This document shows, piece after piece, positions 5,446 to 7,364 of a stretch of 7,364 nucleotides of DNA (within the stretch, counting starts at the first letter, position 1; each line of letters opens with the position of its first letter). Source of the DNA: an uncultured Bacilli bacterium (GTDB lineage: Bacteria > Bacillota_I > Bacilli_A > RF39 > UBA660); NCBI GenBank assembly GCA_947626215.1, contig CANQRJ010000146.1:1-7364 (forward strand), in the 5' to 3' direction. The position numbers and the translations under genes were made by a program. Below the pieces are notes generated by a model. The model made no database searches. It had not been told where the DNA came from and worked only from the letters and a program-made list of their open reading frames with translations.

Positions 5446-6562
5446 AAAAGAAATTCAAAAAATAAAAAGGATAAGAAGACTAGTCGCGTTACTAATAATA
5501 ATTGTTTTACTTGTTTTTCTATTATGGTTTTTCTTTCGAAAAAAAGACTTTTCTATAGAATATCAAATCAATGATTTTTTAATCGAAGAGACTTATCACA
5601 AAAATGAAAACACCTACTTATTCACCATAAAAAATGAAAATCAAGAATATCATACCCTTTTAACAAATGTGAATTTTTTTTCTAAAAAAGTGATTTCAAA
5701 AATTGAAAAATTGGAAACAGAAGGACAAACTTGTCTTAGAATTACTAGCTCTAAAACTAAAATGAACCCTTTATGTATGAAAAATAATGAGCAAGTATCT
5801 CTTTATTTAACAAGTGATAAAATGAAGGAAAACTTTACAATTCCTACGGAAGAGTCAAATGAAGATGCTTATCATCAAATCAATATTTTTAGTTATCAAC
5901 ATCACAATTACTATATTTGGAATTACCGAGGATTTTATCACTTAAATGAGTCGAATAAAGAAGAAATGAATTTATTTTCAAAAGATATTTATGATGCCAA
6001 ATTAATTACGAAAACGTCGGATTATTTATGGGTTCCAAATTATAATGAAGAATTTTATTTTAAATCATGTTATATTATAAATCAAAAAACAGGAAAACAA
6101 GAAGTATGGAATTTAAAAGAACCTATTTATTTTGATTCTGTTGTATTAGGAGTTTATGAAGATGAAATTTATTTAGTCGATAAACATGAAAAAATAGAAT
6201 GGAAATTAAATCCAAAGAAAAAAACAATGGAAAAAATAGGAAGTGAATCTAAAGGAGGAGTTACCTATAATAAAGGATTCATTGATGTATCTATGACTAA
6301 ATTAATGAATCAAGAAAATTCATTTAAGGAAATTTTTCCGATGGACTATGAAATGAACAACGGAATTTATGAAACTTTTTATGAATATAAAATCAAAATA
6401 AGACAAGCAAACCCAACAAAAATCATTCAAAAAAATGAAGAAGAAGTATTTTATTTAGTAGATAATACTTTATACAGTTTTAATGATACTTTTGGGGAGA
6501 TTAAATTACTTGATTATTTTGAATGGCATTTTAATAATGAAAATGTAATCTTTATTTTTTAA
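5438..6562 (+). CDS. Membrane-anchored protein of unknown function
   Basis: I do not recognise the family. The 374-aa protein has a basic N-terminus (KKEIQKIKRIRR), one strong membrane segment at about residues 15-33 (LVALLIIIVLLVFLLWFFF), then an outside domain of about 335 aa. This domain is rich in aromatic residues and short beta-like stretches (YLWVPNYNEEFYF, EIYLVDKHEKIEWKLNPKK, EEVFYLVDNTLYSF), which might be a propeller-like or sandwich fold; that is a guess. It has only three or four cysteines, unlike the protein upstream. The ATG at 5438 overlaps the end of the PH gene by 8 bases and is preceded by a weak GAAGA. An in-frame ATG at 5426 lacks any ribosome binding site. Tight overlap implies co-expression with the PH protein and perhaps a joint role at the membrane. 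Confidence 0.85.
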   Translation: MTKKEIQKIKRIRRLVALLIIIVLLVFLLWFFFRKKDFSIEYQINDFLIEETYHKNENTYLFTIKNENQEYHTLLTNVNFFSKKVISKIEKLETEGQTCLRITSSKTKMNPLCMKNNEQVSLYLTSDKMKENFTIPTEESNEDAYHQINIFSYQHHNYYIWNYRGFYHLNESNKEEMNLFSKDIYDAKLITKTSDYLWVPNYNEEFYFKSCYIINQKTGKQEVWNLKEPIYFDSVVLGVYEDEIYLVDKHEKIEWKLNPKKKTMEKIGSESKGGVTYNKGFIDVSMTKLMNQENSFKEIFPMDYEMNNGIYETFYEYKIKIRQANPTKIIQKNEEEVFYLVDNTLYSFNDTFGEIKLLDYFEWHFNNENVIFIF

Positions 6563-6608
6563 ATATAAACGAGTACCCAATTTTTTCTTCTTACATATCT
6601 TACTATTA

Positions 6609-6614
6609 GGAGGA
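6609..6614 (+). promoter_or_regulatory. Strong ribosome binding site of the LysM gene
   Basis: AGGAGG followed by AAAAAGT and the ATG at 6621, close to the ideal Shine-Dalgarno sequence and the strongest site in the window. It fixes the start codon and suggests the LysM protein is made at a higher level than its operon neighbours. Confidence 0.8.
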
Positions 6615-6620
6615 AAAAGT

Positions 6621-6953
6621 ATGAAAGAAGATAGACAAATCGTTCCTAAGAATAATCAAAATTATTATAATTATTATACCATTGAAAAAGGTGATACTTT
6701 ATATGGAATAGCAAGACGTTATAATATTAATCCTGAGTTATTAGCTAGTTTAAATGGATTATCTATGGAAGATTATATTTATCCCAATCAAGAAATTTTA
6801 ATTCCAAAAAGTGGATATAGCTATTATATAACGAAAGATGGAGATACTGTGGATATTGTAGCTAACATGTTTAAAATATCAAGTGAAGATCTAATTAAAA
6901 AAAATGGTGTGGTGTATCTTGCCGAAGGTCAAGTTTTAGTGAATCCAAGATAA
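6621..6953 (+). CDS. Small protein with two LysM domains
   Basis: A 110-aa protein made almost entirely of two LysM domains, which bind N-acetylglucosamine polymers such as peptidoglycan. LysM1 spans residues about 18-62 (YYTIEKGDTLYGIARRYNI...LNGL...IYPNQEILIP), a textbook match. LysM2 spans about 67-108 (YYITKDGDTVDIVANMFKIS...NGVVYLAEGQVLVNP) and is more diverged. There is no signal peptide, membrane segment or catalytic domain, so export is unexplained: the protein may act inside the cell (as in some spore-coat or morphogenetic LysM proteins), leave by another route, or be released by lysis. It lies 58 bases after the membrane-protein gene with no terminator between, so the three genes probably form an operon. 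The domain call is firm, the role is unknown. Confidence 0.92.
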   Translation: MKEDRQIVPKNNQNYYNYYTIEKGDTLYGIARRYNINPELLASLNGLSMEDYIYPNQEILIPKSGYSYYITKDGDTVDIVANMFKISSEDLIKKNGVVYLAEGQVLVNPR

Positions 6954-6963
6954 AATTATTTTG

Positions 6964-6997
6964 AAAATGATATGAGAAAAAGACATATCATTTTTTT
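6964..6997 (+). terminator. Terminator after the LysM gene, shared with the convergent regulator
   Basis: Perfect 11-bp stem AAAATGATATG (6964-6974) / CATATCATTTT (6984-6994) with a 9-nt loop and a run of seven T (6991-6997). In the other direction the stem is followed by a looser T-rich stretch, so it may also stop transcription of the regulator gene coming from the right. Confidence 0.9.
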
Positions 6998-7007
6998 GCT
7001 TTAAATA

Positions 7008-7244
7008 TTATATTTCTTTTCTTTCAATATTTTTTGTAGTTAGTATTTTTTGAGTTTTTTTGTTTCTAAAAATTATTTCATAATCACAGATATTTGCAAT
7101 TCGTTCAATTGTTTCAAAATTTATGTCTGTTTTCATTCTTTCGTAATCACTAAGTGTACTACGCCCTATAAAAGCAAGACTGGCTAATTCTTCTTGACTT
7201 AAATTTTTTTCGTGTCTTAAAGTTTTTAAAATTTTTCCAATCAT
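7008..7244 (-). CDS. Small XRE-family helix-turn-helix regulator
   Basis: A 78-aa DNA-binding protein consisting of a single Cro/C1-type helix-turn-helix: KILKTLRHEKNLSQEELASLAFIGRSTLSDYERMKTDINFETIERIANICDYEIIF. Helix 2 is SQEELASLA (16-24) and the recognition helix is about RSTLSDYER (28-36). A short basic tail follows (RNKKTQKILTTKNIERKEI). There is no sensor or protease domain, so it resembles phage or toxin-antitoxin-type repressors. The in-frame GTG at 7253 lies inside the ribosome binding site AGGTGA, which is well spaced for the ATG at 7244, so I use that start. No toxin gene lies next to it downstream; a partner would have to be to the right of the window on the other strand. Its targets are unknown. 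Confidence 0.88.
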   Translation of the reverse strand: MIGKILKTLRHEKNLSQEELASLAFIGRSTLSDYERMKTDINFETIERIANICDYEIIFRNKKTQKILTTKNIERKEI

Positions 7245-7284
7245 ATATTTCACCTAAAGTAATTTTCCCATTTTTTCCTAACCC

Positions 7285-7294
7285 TGTCTTGACA
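7285..7294. promoter_or_regulatory. Short palindrome upstream of the regulator (possible operator)
   Basis: TGTC-TT-GACA is a perfect short inverted repeat about 40 bases before the regulator's start codon, and it includes a consensus -35 box TTGACA on the plus strand (7289-7294), for which I find no matching -10 box. XRE proteins often bind such sites in their own upstream region; this is suggestive only. Confidence 0.35.
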
Positions 7295-7295
7295 A

Positions 7296-7364
7296 GATTT
7301 GAGTTTTAATGAAGTTTTGCCTTCATTATGGGTAATGTTGGCATTACGAATTAAAACGAAAATC
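7296..7364. repeat. Nested inverted repeats forming a possible three-way junction
   Basis: Outer arms GATTT (7296-7300) / AAATC (7360-7364) and GTTTTAAT (7303-7310) / ATTAAAAC (7350-7357) enclose two hairpins: AATGAAG-TTTTGC-CTTCATT (7308-7327) and GTAATG-TTGG-CATTAC (7332-7347). The outer stem is interrupted on the plus strand by GA opposite GA. The last bases of the outer stem and of hairpin one compete for the same three bases. It could be a structured RNA, a recombination or replication site, or the edge of a repeat. The window ends here, so its extent is unknown. Confidence 0.55.

Noticed and set aside
7008..7244. Toxin-antitoxin pair with the XRE protein as antitoxin
   Set aside because: No toxin-like gene adjoins it in the window; the downstream neighbour is the convergent LysM gene.
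1..7364. Possible use of UGA as tryptophan (Mollicutes code)
   Set aside because: All genes read through with TGG for Trp and no in-frame TGA; stops are TAA or TAG. There is no evidence for reassignment, although the absence of TGA stops also does not exclude it.

Overview
The window is very AT-rich, with low-GC Gram-positive signals throughout: AGGAGG-type ribosome binding sites, TTGNNN/TATAAT promoters and short U-tailed terminators. Together with a LysM protein, a bacterial PH-domain protein and a bacterial-type tmRNA, this points to a low-GC Bacillota (Bacilli or Mollicutes-like gut lineage). This placement is an inference. All tryptophans are TGG and the genes stop with TAA or TAG, so nothing here shows whether UGA is reassigned.

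Left part (1-2863), all on the minus strand. From left to right it holds a terminator hairpin, a small unknown acidic/charged protein (about 77 aa), an AT-rich gap, tRNA-Leu(GAG) with its own promoter and terminator, an AAA ATPase of the DUF4143 type with a clear promoter flanked by palindromes, and the tmRNA gene ssrA (2503-2863), which has not only a tRNA-like end but also a readable tag reading frame ending ...NDEANYGFAPVAVAA.

Right part (2864-7000), on the plus strand. A promoter interlocked with the divergent tmRNA promoter drives a 666-aa single-pass membrane protein. It has a charged cytoplasmic tail, a pilin-like first extracellular segment and about twelve cysteine-pair modules. After its terminator comes a likely operon: a YokE-like PH-domain protein, an overlapping membrane-anchored protein of unknown function, and a small protein with two LysM domains but no signal peptide. 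These genes look like cell-envelope functions, but no pathway can be assigned.

Right end (7000-7364). A small XRE-family regulator on the minus strand converges on the LysM gene, sharing a hairpin terminator. Upstream of it lies a non-coding stretch with nested inverted repeats that could form a three-way junction.

I see no complete defence system, CRISPR array, transposase or integrase. The most interesting items are the cysteine-module surface protein, the unusual tmRNA tag, the palindrome-flanked ATPase promoter, and the structured element at the right edge.
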